DNA of 26,378 nucleotides. Origin: Candidatus Saccharibacteria bacterium UBA3304. GTDB taxonomy: Bacteria; Patescibacteriota; Saccharimonadia; Saccharimonadales; Saccharimonadaceae. The stretch lies in contig DESW01000010.1 of NCBI GenBank assembly GCA_002361425.1, positions 1-26,378 of the forward strand. Direction: 5' to 3'. The notes under the pieces were generated by a model, which was not told the DNA's origin, ran no database searches, and saw only the letters and a program-made list of their open reading frames with translations. The translations under genes and the position numbers were made by a program. Each line of letters begins with the position of its first letter. Positions within the stretch are counted from its first letter, which is position 1. This document shows, piece after piece, positions 1 to 7,255 of the stretch.

Positions 1-256
1 GAATGTTTTCGTTTGGATCGCCCTTACGAGCAAAGAATTCCTTGACTGGATTTTTTTTGCCAGTCGTGGCTTTCTCGGAGACGATTCTGGTTTTTTCGCT
101 GCCCACCTTTTCTGTTTCGACCTTAGTTACCTTTGCGGTAGCTTTGACGGTCTTGACTGTACTTTTCGACGCAGTCGTCTTTTTTGCAGCTGGTTTCTTG
201 GCTGCAGGCTTTTTAGCCGTAGACTTCTTGGTCGACTTGGCTTTGGTTGTCGCCAT
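1..256 (-). CDS. Lys/Ala-rich N-terminal tail of an unidentified protein (3' part off the window)
   Basis: The ATG is at 256 on the minus strand and the frame stays open to the window edge (85 codons seen). A strong AAAGGAGG Shine-Dalgarno lies just upstream, so the start is secure. About the first 65 residues are Lys/Ala/Thr repeats (KKPAAKKPAAKKTT), a basic disordered tail like those of histone-H1-like proteins. After this the sequence changes to NPVKEFFARKGDPNEN, which looks like the entry to a folded or membrane domain. From memory, similar Lys-rich tails precede membrane channel (aquaporin-like) domains in Saccharibacteria; this is a weak guess that the window cannot confirm. The gene diverges from the small membrane protein at 338. 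An open frame on the opposite strand over the same bases is its antisense shadow. Confidence 0.8.
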   Translation of the reverse strand, partial: MATTKAKSTKKSTAKKPAAKKPAAKKTTASKSTVKTVKATAKVTKVETEKVGSEKTRIVSEKATTGKKNPVKEFFARKGDPNENI

Positions 257-283
257 TGCACCTCCTTTAAATGATATAAGAAC

Positions 284-312
284 ATTATAGCACACCTGGT
301 GTATGTTATACT
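284..312. promoter_or_regulatory. Divergent extended -10 promoters flanking a palindrome
   Basis: The minus-strand gene at 256 has TGC-TATAAT (TATAAT complement at 284-289). The plus-strand gene at 338 has TGT-TATACT (307-312). Between them lies the perfect palindrome ACACC-T-GGTGT (292-302), placed where a bound regulator would touch both promoters. The sites are seen directly; the operator role is inferred. Confidence 0.55.
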
Positions 313-337
313 GGTTAAGTATTAACTGGAGGTAAAT

Positions 338-565
338 GTGGGAATTTTAGTCGAAAAAGATGAAGATCGCAGCGAACTTAGCCGTCGCATTAATGCAGAT
401 TTGCGCGAGCGCGCCGTCAGAAGCAGTAAACAAGAAGACGTTGATTTGGTTGAGGATTCTGAATACCTCAAAAACACCAACAAGACTAATCGCTTTAGCT
501 GGTTCTGGTTCATCCTTGTCTTTTTGGCTGCCGCAGCTCTAGTAGTTATCTTCATCGTTAGCTAA
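338..565 (+). CDS. Small tail-anchored membrane protein
   Basis: This gene encodes 75 residues and starts at GTG 338, chosen because GGAGG (328-332) sits 5 nt upstream. The first ~50 residues are charged and hydrophilic (many Glu, Asp, Arg). The C-terminal ~22 residues form one hydrophobic helix (WFWFILVFLAAAALVVIFIV) ending two residues later. That is a C-terminally anchored cytoplasmic protein, with the N-terminus predicted inside. No family is recognised. It diverges from the Lys-rich gene and lies 82 nt before pheS. Alternative frames over the same bases are shadows. It is probably real because of the Shine-Dalgarno site and the coherent amphipathic/hydrophobic layout. Confidence 0.75.
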   Translation: MGILVEKDEDRSELSRRINADLRERAVRSSKQEDVDLVEDSEYLKNTNKTNRFSWFWFILVFLAAAALVVIFIVS

Positions 566-647
566 TTGACGGGCCGGGCGAACGTCGTTTTGCTAGACGC
601 TTTTTCTATTCGCGTACAGATATGAAATGTGCTAAAATATATCTATT

Positions 648-1610
648 ATGGCCACAATTCAGGAACTAAAAAATGAGCTCAAAAAGCTCAACGCAGAATA
701 TGCGAAAATTAAGGACCTGCCGGCCGACCAACGTGCAGATTTCGGTAAACAACTCAACATTAAAAAACAGCAAATAAACGCCGAAATCGCAGCCGCCGAG
801 GCCGCTGCCGAACAGGAAGACGTTGCGCCACTCGATATTAGCGCACCGTGTGATATTAACGGACAGATGCCGGAGTTTTTGACTGCTGATTTTGGTAGCA
901 AACATCCACTTATGACCGAGCTCGATCGCGTAATTGCGATTTATCAGAGCATGGGTTTTGACATCGCGGAATCCGTCCAGCTTGATGATGAATATCATAT
1001 GTTTGATAGCCTTAACTTTGCGAAGGGCCACCCTGCACGTGATGGTTATGATACTTTCCGCACTGAAGAAGGCTTTATTCCACCAGCACATACCAGCACT
1101 ATGCAGAACCGCGTCTTGAAAGCAAACGCCTATAAGCTCGAAGAGGGCAAGGCAATCGCTGTTGCTGTTCCTGGTCGCGTTTATCGCAACGAGGATGTTG
1201 ACGCAACTCACGAACACACTTTCTATCAGTGTGAAGGCGTCTACGTTTCTAAAGATTGTACGCTCGGCAACATGCTCGGCATTCTTCGTGAATTCTTCGA
1301 AAAGTACTATGGTCAGAAGTTGAATATTAAGACTCAGCCGGGCTACTTCCCGTTCACCGAACCTAGCCTCGAATTCTTGATTGAAAAACCGGCATCGCTC
1401 GGTGGTAAAGGCGACGGCTGGCTCGAAATGCTCGGTTGTGGCATGATTCATCCAAACGTTCTTAAGAACGCTGGCATCGATCCGACTAAGTATCAGGGTT
1501 TCGCATGGGGTGGCGGTATCGACCGTCTCGTCATGTTGCGCTACGGTCTCAATGATGTCCGCAACTTCGAAGCAGCAAAACTTGATTTCTTGAAGGAGTT
1601 CTCATGCTAA
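648..1610 (+). CDS. pheS: Phenylalanine-tRNA ligase alpha subunit
   Basis: PheS is the catalytic subunit of the (alpha-beta)2 enzyme that charges tRNA-Phe. Class II synthetase motifs are visible: HPLM near residue 87, MFDSLNFAKGHPARDGYDTF, PGRVYRNEDVDATHEHTFYQ (motif 2), YFPFTEPSLEF, and GFAWGGGIDRLVMLRYGLNDVR (motif 3). At 320 residues it is shorter than the usual ~330-350. The missing part is in the N-terminal coiled-coil arm (Lys/Glu/Ala-rich residues 1-55), which in the family contacts tRNA. The stop overlaps the pheT start (ATG at 1604), so the two are translationally coupled. No Shine-Dalgarno precedes ATG 648; an extended -10 (TGC-TAAAAT, 633-638) ends 9 nt before it, suggesting a leaderless or nearly leaderless mRNA. 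Confidence 0.97.
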   Translation: MATIQELKNELKKLNAEYAKIKDLPADQRADFGKQLNIKKQQINAEIAAAEAAAEQEDVAPLDISAPCDINGQMPEFLTADFGSKHPLMTELDRVIAIYQSMGFDIAESVQLDDEYHMFDSLNFAKGHPARDGYDTFRTEEGFIPPAHTSTMQNRVLKANAYKLEEGKAIAVAVPGRVYRNEDVDATHEHTFYQCEGVYVSKDCTLGNMLGILREFFEKYYGQKLNIKTQPGYFPFTEPSLEFLIEKPASLGGKGDGWLEMLGCGMIHPNVLKNAGIDPTKYQGFAWGGGIDRLVMLRYGLNDVRNFEAAKLDFLKEFSC

Positions 1611-4030
1611 TTTCACTCAACTGGCTCAAAGGCGGTCTTCAGACCGACAATATTACTGACGAAGAACTCGTTAAATTGATTGGCGCGCGCCTCGTTGAGG
1701 TTGAGGGTGTCATCGATCAGACTCATAAATACGACAATATTTACGCCGTAAAAGTCATGTATTGCGAAGCAATTGAAGGTACTCATCTTCACCTTTGCAA
1801 GATCGACGATGGCGGCAAAGCAGAAAAAGTTGAGCGCGACAAAGATGGTTACGTCCAGGTTATGTGCGGCGCGCCAAACGTTCACGAAGGTATGTTTGCT
1901 GTTTGGATTGCTCCAGGCGCAATTGTTCCTCAGACTTTCAATACTGACGAACCATTCGAAATCGGCATGCGCAAGATGCTTAAGCAGTACGACAGCTACG
2001 GCATGATGGCCGGTGCTGACGAGCTTGATTTTGGCGATGATCATACTGGCATCGTTGAGCTTAATCCAGCTATGGCGAAGCCAGGCCGTTTGATTTCTGA
2101 AATGTTTGGCAATCTCGACGACAAGATTCTTGATATTGAAAACAAGTCTCTCACTCATCGCCCAGATACCTTCGGTATTCTCGGTTTCCGCCGCGAGGTT
2201 GCTGGCATTCTTGGCCAGAAACATATCACTGACGAATGGTATACTGATCCAACTCAGAACTTCAAAAACGATCCAGACGTAAAACTTGAGATTTCTATCG
2301 ACGAAGAACTTTGCCAGCGTTATACGGCAATCGTATTCGAGTCGGTTTCCGAAAACAAGAATCCATATCTCGATTTCGACGCAACTTTGCTTGCTCGTGC
2401 TGGCATGCGCCCGGTCAATCCAATTGTTGACGCAACCAATATTATGATGCTCGCAACCGGTCAGCCACTTCACGCTTTCGACTACGACAAGTTTGTAAAA
2501 GTCGGCGGCAGCAAGACGCCAAAAATCATCGTTCGTGCTGCAAAGAAGGGCGAAAAACTCGAACTTCTCGACGGTACTGTTGCCGAGCTCAACACTGATG
2601 ATATCGTTATTACGAGCAATAATGTTCCAGTTGCACTTGCTGGCGCAATGGGCGGTGCGTCGACTGCAATCGACGAAAACACTAAGCGCGTCATTCTCGA
2701 ATCTGCAACTTTCAGCCTTTATAATCTTCGCAAAACTCAGATGGCTCACGGCATCTTCTCTGAGGCAATTACTCGCTTCACGAAAGGCCAGCCAGCTGGC
2801 GCAACCAAGGCTGTTGCACTTCGCTTCTGCGAAAAGGCAATCAAATATCTCAAGCCAATCGCGCTCTTCGATTCCCAGAAGACTACGCCAAAGCCAATCG
2901 AAGTTAATCTCAAGCTTTCGCAGATTAACAACCTTCTCGGCACCGATTTCTCTGACGGCGAAGTTAAGCGCATTCTTGAAAACGTCGAATTTGTCGTAGA
3001 AATTAATGATGACGATATTAAGGTCACCGTTCCATTCTGGCGCACCGATATTCATATCGCCGAAGATATCATTGAGGAAGTCGGTCGTCTTTCTGGCTTT
3101 GATAACATCGCGCCAGTTCTTCCTCTTCACGCTACGGCAGATCCAAATGAACTCTTTAATTTGAAGACGAATATCCGCAATCATCTTTCCGCTCGCGGCG
3201 CTAACGAAGTCCTAACTTATAGCTTCGTTCACGGCGATCTTATGCAGAAAGTTGGCCAGAAACCAGAGAATTCTTACAAGATTGTTAACTCGATTTCGCC
3301 AGAACTCCAGCATATCCGCCAGAGCATCGTTCCAAGCTTGCTTGATAAGAGCTACGCAAATCTTCGTGCTGGCCATGATCAGTTCGCGCTCTTCGAAATG
3401 AACCAGGTCTATCCAAAGAATCTTGGCACTGATGACGACAAAGTTCCTGTCGGTCGCCACGAGCTCGGCTTTGTCTTCGTTTCGCAAAAAGAGCAGAGCA
3501 ACTACTATCTTGCTAAGAAATATCTCGAAAGCTTGCTCGACAGTTTGAATGTTTCACACATTCTTATCGAGTTCGAAAAGAACACGACTAACTCCTATTA
3601 CGAACCAAAGCGTTCAGCTACGATTAAGGCTGGCGACGTAGTATTGGGTTACATTGGTGAGATTCAGCACAAAGTTTTCCGCGGTTTCAAACTTCCAAAT
3701 GGCACCGCCGCATTCGAACTTTCGCTCAAAGATCTCCTCAGTGCCGAGCAGGGCGTCAATAGCAAAGACTTCCGCTCTAGTGACTATCCAGCAGTGCTTC
3801 GCGACATTACGCTCACTGTCGATAGCGACGTAAAATATGTAGATATCGAGTCCAAGCTCCGCGCGATTCTCAGCAGCTATATCTTCAAGCTTGCACCAAC
3901 TTCCATCTATCAGGCAGAGGGTAGCGAGACGAAGAATCTTAGCTTCCATATCGAGTTCGCTGCGCCGGACAAGACACTGACAAAGGGCGAGATTTCCGCT
4001 ATAATGGAAAAATTAGAAGCAGTAAAATAA
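1604..4030 (+). CDS. pheT: Phenylalanine-tRNA ligase beta subunit
   Basis: This 808-residue protein has the usual length and order for bacterial PheT. It starts with MLISLNWLK. An EMAP-II-like tRNA-binding domain follows (YDNIYAVKV...VQVMCGAPNVHEGMFAVWIAPGA, about residues 45-105). The B3/B4 editing domain contains SLTHRPDTFGILGFRREVAGIL (near residue 185-210). Next come the B5 domain and the catalytic-like core, then a C-terminal FDX-ACB (anticodon-binding) domain starting near SSDYPAVLRDITLTVDSDV. It partners PheS in the heterotetramer and hydrolyses mischarged Tyr-tRNA-Phe. The start overlaps the end of pheS, and AAGGAG lies just upstream of ATG 1604. The long minus-strand open frame across this gene is a codon-bias shadow. 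Confidence 0.97.
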   Translation: MLISLNWLKGGLQTDNITDEELVKLIGARLVEVEGVIDQTHKYDNIYAVKVMYCEAIEGTHLHLCKIDDGGKAEKVERDKDGYVQVMCGAPNVHEGMFAVWIAPGAIVPQTFNTDEPFEIGMRKMLKQYDSYGMMAGADELDFGDDHTGIVELNPAMAKPGRLISEMFGNLDDKILDIENKSLTHRPDTFGILGFRREVAGILGQKHITDEWYTDPTQNFKNDPDVKLEISIDEELCQRYTAIVFESVSENKNPYLDFDATLLARAGMRPVNPIVDATNIMMLATGQPLHAFDYDKFVKVGGSKTPKIIVRAAKKGEKLELLDGTVAELNTDDIVITSNNVPVALAGAMGGASTAIDENTKRVILESATFSLYNLRKTQMAHGIFSEAITRFTKGQPAGATKAVALRFCEKAIKYLKPIALFDSQKTTPKPIEVNLKLSQINNLLGTDFSDGEVKRILENVEFVVEINDDDIKVTVPFWRTDIHIAEDIIEEVGRLSGFDNIAPVLPLHATADPNELFNLKTNIRNHLSARGANEVLTYSFVHGDLMQKVGQKPENSYKIVNSISPELQHIRQSIVPSLLDKSYANLRAGHDQFALFEMNQVYPKNLGTDDDKVPVGRHELGFVFVSQKEQSNYYLAKKYLESLLDSLNVSHILIEFEKNTTNSYYEPKRSATIKAGDVVLGYIGEIQHKVFRGFKLPNGTAAFELSLKDLLSAEQGVNSKDFRSSDYPAVLRDITLTVDSDVKYVDIESKLRAILSSYIFKLAPTSIYQAEGSETKNLSFHIEFAAPDKTLTKGEISAIMEKLEAVK

Positions 4031-4051
4031 TTGGGTGGACACGGAGGTAAA

Positions 4052-4786
4052 ATGATTGTTAACGAAGAAAGAAAAACCACGCCAAAACAGCGTATTGTTA
4101 TTGCGTTAATTGCCGTTTTCTTGCTTGGCAGTACCTTTGCGCTCTACGCAGGTATCGTGCTTAGCTTCAAAAACCAGGAAACTCAGACCGCTCTCAGCGA
4201 AGAGAAGCAGAACCGTTTCTCTGAACTCTATGCAGAGTTCCAGGGCCGCCAGGATGAGCAGGCCAAAGAGCTTTCCGCTAAATACTTTGATACTTTCAAA
4301 CAGTATCGCCAGAGCGTAAAAGCTTTCAACGCTGCTAGCGTTAATACACTTCAGGTTCGGGATCTCGTAACCGGTACCGGCGCAGAGGTTAAGTCCGAGG
4401 AAGACGGCGAAGGCAAGGTAACCAGCTGGTTCACCAACTATGCGGCATATTACATCGGCTGGCTATCTGATGAAACAATCTTCGATTCCTCCTTCGATAG
4501 CACTGACAGCCCAGCTTCGCTCAAGAGCCCACTTAAGGGTAGCGCAAGCATGATTCAGGGTTGGCTCGAGGGTATTGAAGGTATGAAGATTGGCGGTGTT
4601 CGCGAAATCACCATTCCATCCGTTATGGGCTATGGCGATGCCGCTCAGGGCAACATTCCTGCCAACTCTCCGCTCAAATTCATCGTTATGCTTGTCGAAA
4701 AACCAGCTCCACTTGAAGTGTCTGATGAACTCGAGCGGCTTGGAAAAGAGCTTTACGGCGGTTATTCTATTCGCGACAACCAATAA
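4052..4786 (+). CDS. Membrane-anchored FKBP-type peptidyl-prolyl cis-trans isomerase
   Basis: FKBP isomerases rotate Xaa-Pro bonds to help proteins fold. Here the enzyme is placed outside the membrane: a signal-anchor helix (about residues 15-38, IVIALIAVFLLGSTFALYAGIVL) is followed by a Gln/Glu-rich coiled stretch and then the FKBP domain (about residues 100-230). Recognisable FKBP landmarks are VRDLVTGTGAEV, an IFDSS region, MIQGWLEGIEGMKIGGVREITIPSVMGYGD and PANSPLKFIVMLVE. I chose ATG 4052 over the in-frame TTG at 4031 because GGAGG (4043-4047) is well placed for 4052. It lies 21 nt behind pheT and probably shares its transcript, which ends at the terminator at 4796. A role in folding secreted surface proteins is inferred. 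Confidence 0.9.
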   Translation: MIVNEERKTTPKQRIVIALIAVFLLGSTFALYAGIVLSFKNQETQTALSEEKQNRFSELYAEFQGRQDEQAKELSAKYFDTFKQYRQSVKAFNAASVNTLQVRDLVTGTGAEVKSEEDGEGKVTSWFTNYAAYYIGWLSDETIFDSSFDSTDSPASLKSPLKGSASMIQGWLEGIEGMKIGGVREITIPSVMGYGDAAQGNIPANSPLKFIVMLVEKPAPLEVSDELERLGKELYGGYSIRDNQ

Positions 4787-4795
4787 TTAGCGTCT

Positions 4796-4827
4796 AAAAG
4801 CCACCTCGTAACAGGGGTGGCTTTTTG
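4796..4827 (+). terminator. Intrinsic terminator after the pheST-FKBP unit
   Basis: AGCCACC pairs with GGTGGCT around an 8-10 nt loop, followed by TTTTTG. It lies 10 nt behind the FKBP stop codon. Confidence 0.9.
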
Positions 4828-4847
4828 TTGGTTAAGCATAAGCGGCC

Positions 4848-4876
4848 TTGACTTTTTTGACCAAGTGTGGTATAAT
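4848..4876 (+). promoter_or_regulatory. Near-consensus promoter for the structured leader
   Basis: TTGACT (4848-4853), a 17-nt spacer and an extended -10 TGG-TATAAT (4871-4876). The predicted start is near 4883, which is the first base of the first leader hairpin. The promoter closely resembles the one at 17074-17102: both share TTGACTTTTT and AAGTGTGnTATAAT. Confidence 0.88.
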
Positions 4877-4882
4877 GGTCTC

Positions 4883-5048
4883 ATGGCGTTAGAATTTAGC
4901 GCCATAGATCATTAAGAACCTACATCTAGAACGCAGAATCCTATCTTATGTCTGCACTCCTTAGCATTTCGCCTCTAAAATGCTCAGAAATGCAGACATA
5001 AGGCACTAGCTAGAGCTAGCGCAAATAATTTGAAAGGAGGTCTGCGCT
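4883..5048 (+). promoter_or_regulatory. Structured 5' leader with possible RBS-sequestering switch
   Basis: Hairpin A: ATGGCGTTA pairs with TAGCGCCAT (4883-4905; one G-U). Hairpin B: a perfect 12-bp stem (4945-4956 with 4991-5002) capped by AGCATTT/AAATGCT (4963-4969 with 4978-4984). Hairpin C: CTAGC/GCTAG (5006-5010 with 5015-5019). Hairpin D: TAGCGCA/TGCGCTA (5017-5023 with 5043-5049) holds the GGAGG Shine-Dalgarno (5036-5040) in its loop and the A of the start codon in its stem. C and D overlap and cannot coexist. GTCTGC occurs at both 4950-4955 and 5040-5045, and both can pair with GCAGAC at 4992-4997. This is the layout of a translational switch (riboswitch, thermometer or protein-bound leader). 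No known riboswitch class is recognised. Confidence 0.6.
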
Positions 5049-5792
5049 ATGGCAAAAATCTTTTATCACGAGTTCACACCATCATTCTCAGCAATCGTCA
5101 TCATTGTATCAGTTGTTCTAATTGGCATTGCATTTTACACTGGATGGCGCTCAGTGACGGTTCGCCCACGTAGAGTGAGCGGAAAGAAAAATCCTACGTA
5201 TCCGGATCGTCCAAAGTTTACTTCTTCTAAAGCTGCGAACGTACGCAGCGTATTTTCTAGAAGTGAATTAAGAAACGCGGAAGTATGCGACAGCATTATT
5301 CACTTTTGCAGCAAAACCAGAGACTTTATCTGGGCTACATTAGCTGGTGTTGCATTCGCAGCAACGTTTGGTGCGGAGCATTGGGATGGTATGTGTCAGT
5401 GGTTTATCAATCACTTAGCATACAATGATGGAGCTGCATGGGGGGACATTATGGCGTACATTACGCTCGTCTTCCTTGGTGGTGGTTTCGGTTGCTTATT
5501 CTACGTTATTCGTGAATATGCACAGTATATGCATGGCTGCATTCTTATGGGCAAATACCTTAAGATCGGCAAGCGCCCTATACTGAAAGAAACCCCTACA
5601 TTGCTTCACTATGCTGAACTTTTCAAATGGGCGATCGTTAGCTCAATCGAAGAAGAGAAGCAGAAGAAAGCTGCAGCAGAAGCAGAGAAGCGCCGCAAGG
5701 AGCTTCACCGTACAAAGAAGCCTTATAGCTGTCAGATCGTCGATATGAGCGATCGTATCGCGGTCGGACAGAATAGATAAGGATGTAGGTTC
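4916..5792. repeat. 11-bp inverted repeat flanking the unknown membrane-protein gene
   Basis: GAACCTACATC at 4916-4926 (in the leader) is perfectly complementary to GATGTAGGTTC at 5782-5792 (just behind the stop codon). The mRNA ends could pair over ~860 nt. The repeat could instead be remnant termini of a mobile cassette. No target-site duplication is obvious. Confidence 0.6.
5049..5780 (+). CDS. Unknown three-helix membrane protein under a structured leader
   Basis: The protein has 243 residues and no recognised family. A hydrophobic helix lies at about residues 12-35. A basic loop follows (RPRRVSGKKNP), then a hydrophobic stretch near 93-110 (FIWATLAGVAFAATFGAEHW), and a third helix near 134-156 (IMAYITLVFLGGGFGCLFYVI). 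The C-terminal ~60 residues are charged, with a short Lys/Glu/Ala coiled coil (EEEKQKKAAAEAEKRRKEL). Six or more Cys residues are scattered through it. The start has an ideal AAAGGAGG site at 5034-5040. It uses AGA codons more than pheT or the ABC genes do, which hints at a different origin. It is a single-gene unit with its own promoter, long leader and terminator, flanked by an 11-bp inverted repeat. Confidence 0.8.
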   Translation: MAKIFYHEFTPSFSAIVIIVSVVLIGIAFYTGWRSVTVRPRRVSGKKNPTYPDRPKFTSSKAANVRSVFSRSELRNAEVCDSIIHFCSKTRDFIWATLAGVAFAATFGAEHWDGMCQWFINHLAYNDGAAWGDIMAYITLVFLGGGFGCLFYVIREYAQYMHGCILMGKYLKIGKRPILKETPTLLHYAELFKWAIVSSIEEEKQKKAAAEAEKRRKELHRTKKPYSCQIVDMSDRIAVGQNR

Positions 5793-5798
5793 AACACT

Positions 5799-5835
5799 TG
5801 GGTCGGTTCGCAAGAGCCGGCCCATTTCCTTTTTT
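5799..5835 (+). terminator. Intrinsic terminator with GCAA tetraloop
   Basis: TGGGTCGGTTC pairs with GAGCCGGCCCA (11 bp with two G-U) around a GCAA tetraloop, followed by TTTCCTTTTTT. It ends the membrane-protein transcript, and its T-tract overlaps the last codons of the convergent exonuclease gene. Confidence 0.88.
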
Positions 5836-7186
5836 AGTAAGGCAGCAATGATTGATACCAGAGTTGCAAATCTTCGAGTAGTGACATGTCGGCGCCACTT
5901 TCGGCTAATTCTTGAATGCGCTTAATATAACTATTGGCGCTATTTTTTATGCGATTAATGCGGTATTTTTCCCAGGCGGCATGCTCAGATTCGGAGAGAG
6001 AATTCTCAAAGTTGCGCGCTTTGTAGTGCAGTAACAAATCCGGCAAACGTGGGTCATGAAAATCTGGATGAAAGTCTGCCAAGTCGTTCAAAGTTGCACG
6101 CGTGATTGCCTTGCATTTAATGCGATCTGGCTCGTCAAGAAAGCCATCATAGAGCGCGCTTTCGCTATCGACAGAAGGTGGGAATTCTGGACGTTCTTCG
6201 TTCTCGCTGCGCATACGTTCAATGAAATCTGGATGCGCAAGTAGGGCTTTTAGATTCTTTTCAATCGTCGCTTTGTCGAGTCCGATTTTCTTCCAACCAT
6301 CCCCCTGTTCGAGTACACCAAGTGGCGCAACGGCCGGGCAGTGATTATATTTCAATTCTTTCACGGTCGGGAAGAATTTTGGCTCTTCTTGGGCAAGCAA
6401 TTCGTCCAAATTATAGCGCAAATCAAAGACAAGTACGTTGCCGTTCTTAGCTGGCGCAATCGGGTAGGCGACGGTCGTTTTTTCGTGCGCACTGGAATAC
6501 TGACCGCAGGAATAAACGAAGGCGGCAGGCGTTTGTAAATTAACTAATTTTTGCACGGCTTTTTTCTCGCGCATCTTGAATAGCCAATCATAGAGCTGTG
6601 GCTGCTTGTCGCGAATTAAACGCGTCACGTCGATGAGTGCATTCACGTCAGCGAGCGCGTCGTGAGCATTCTCGTGCGAAATGCCGTTGAGTTTCGTAAT
6701 AAGTTCAAGACGGTTGGTTGCTTTACCTTCGTCGGTTACTGGCCAGTTAATGCCTTCAGGACGCAAAGCACGCGTCATACGCACGACGTCGAGCATATCC
6801 CAGCGGCTGCGGCCGTCTTTCCATTGCCACTCATATGGATCATAAAAGTTGCGCCAGAAGCAGTGACGCATATGCTCATCATCAAAACGCACGGAGTTGT
6901 AGCCACAAGCAATCGTACCCGGCGTAAAGATTTCTTCCATGACATATTTACAGAACTCAGCTTCAGTCAAACCATCGAGCTGAGTGCTCTGTGGTGTGAT
7001 GCCGGTGACCATAATTGCGTCTGGGCTTGGCAGAGTATCGTTTGGGAGTTTTACTAGCAAATTAATCGGCTCGCCGATTGGTTCTAGATTCATATTCGTG
7101 CGTTGACCGGCGAACTGCATAATGCGGTCGGCGCGCGGGCTAAGACCGGAAGTTTCTAGGTCATAAAAGAAGAATGTTTGCTCCAT
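5834..7186 (-). CDS. sbcB: Exodeoxyribonuclease I
   Basis: Exonuclease I is a DEDDh-family enzyme that degrades single-stranded DNA 3' to 5' in recombination and mismatch repair. All exonuclease motifs are visible: FYDLETSG with D9 and E11 (Exo I), GYNSVRFDDEHMRHCFWRNFYDPYEW (Exo II region, Asp present) and SHENAHDALADVNALIDVTR (Exo III, His/Asp). The rest matches ExoI-like SH3 and C-terminal domains. At 450 residues it is slightly shorter than the ~475 of the E. coli enzyme. No Shine-Dalgarno is present; the extended -10 TGC-TACAAT (7193-7198 complement) ends 6 nt before ATG 7186, predicting a leaderless mRNA. It diverges from the acyltransferase gene at 7256. Confidence 0.93.
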   Translation of the reverse strand: MEQTFFFYDLETSGLSPRADRIMQFAGQRTNMNLEPIGEPINLLVKLPNDTLPSPDAIMVTGITPQSTQLDGLTEAEFCKYVMEEIFTPGTIACGYNSVRFDDEHMRHCFWRNFYDPYEWQWKDGRSRWDMLDVVRMTRALRPEGINWPVTDEGKATNRLELITKLNGISHENAHDALADVNALIDVTRLIRDKQPQLYDWLFKMREKKAVQKLVNLQTPAAFVYSCGQYSSAHEKTTVAYPIAPAKNGNVLVFDLRYNLDELLAQEEPKFFPTVKELKYNHCPAVAPLGVLEQGDGWKKIGLDKATIEKNLKALLAHPDFIERMRSENEERPEFPPSVDSESALYDGFLDEPDRIKCKAITRATLNDLADFHPDFHDPRLPDLLLHYKARNFENSLSESEHAAWEKYRINRIKNSANSYIKRIQELAESGADMSLLEDLQLWYQSLLPY

Positions 7187-7192
7187 AAACCA

Positions 7193-7249
7193 ATTGTAGC
7201 ATTTTTTAAAATGCTTATGTTTTTAATCTGTTAGCAAACTCTTTATAAT
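7193..7249. promoter_or_regulatory. Divergent promoters for sbcB and the acyltransferase, both leaderless-type
   Basis: Minus strand: TGC-TACAAT (7193-7198), then 6 nt, then ATG at 7186. Plus strand: TATAAT (7244-7249), then 6 nt, then ATG at 7256. Neither gene has a Shine-Dalgarno. The standard ~7-nt distance from -10 to +1 puts both transcription starts on or beside the start codon. Confidence 0.7.
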
Positions 7250-7255
7250 AAAAGT

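Noticed and set aside
3..290. Hydrophobic-looking plus-strand frame at the window start
   Set aside because: It is the reverse complement of a Lys/Ala-rich minus-strand gene that has a perfect Shine-Dalgarno; Lys/Ala codons read backwards give Phe/Leu/Ala/Gly.
583..605. Terminator behind the small membrane-protein gene
   Set aside because: Only a 4-bp CGTC/GACG stem precedes the T-tract; it is too weak to list as a feature.
1613..3184. Long open frame (523 codons) on the minus strand inside pheT
   Set aside because: It is fully antisense to an unmistakable pheT, has no ribosome-binding site, and its translation shows no domain logic. It arises from the strong codon bias of pheT. The same applies to the antisense frames over pheS and the other genes.
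4031..4051. TTG 4031 as the start of the FKBP gene
   Set aside because: It would begin directly on the pheT stop without a suitable Shine-Dalgarno, while GGAGG at 4043-4047 fits ATG 4052.
4916..5792. Insertion sequence bounded by the 11-bp inverted repeat
   Set aside because: The enclosed gene is not a transposase and no flanking target duplication is seen, so it is reported only as an inverted repeat.
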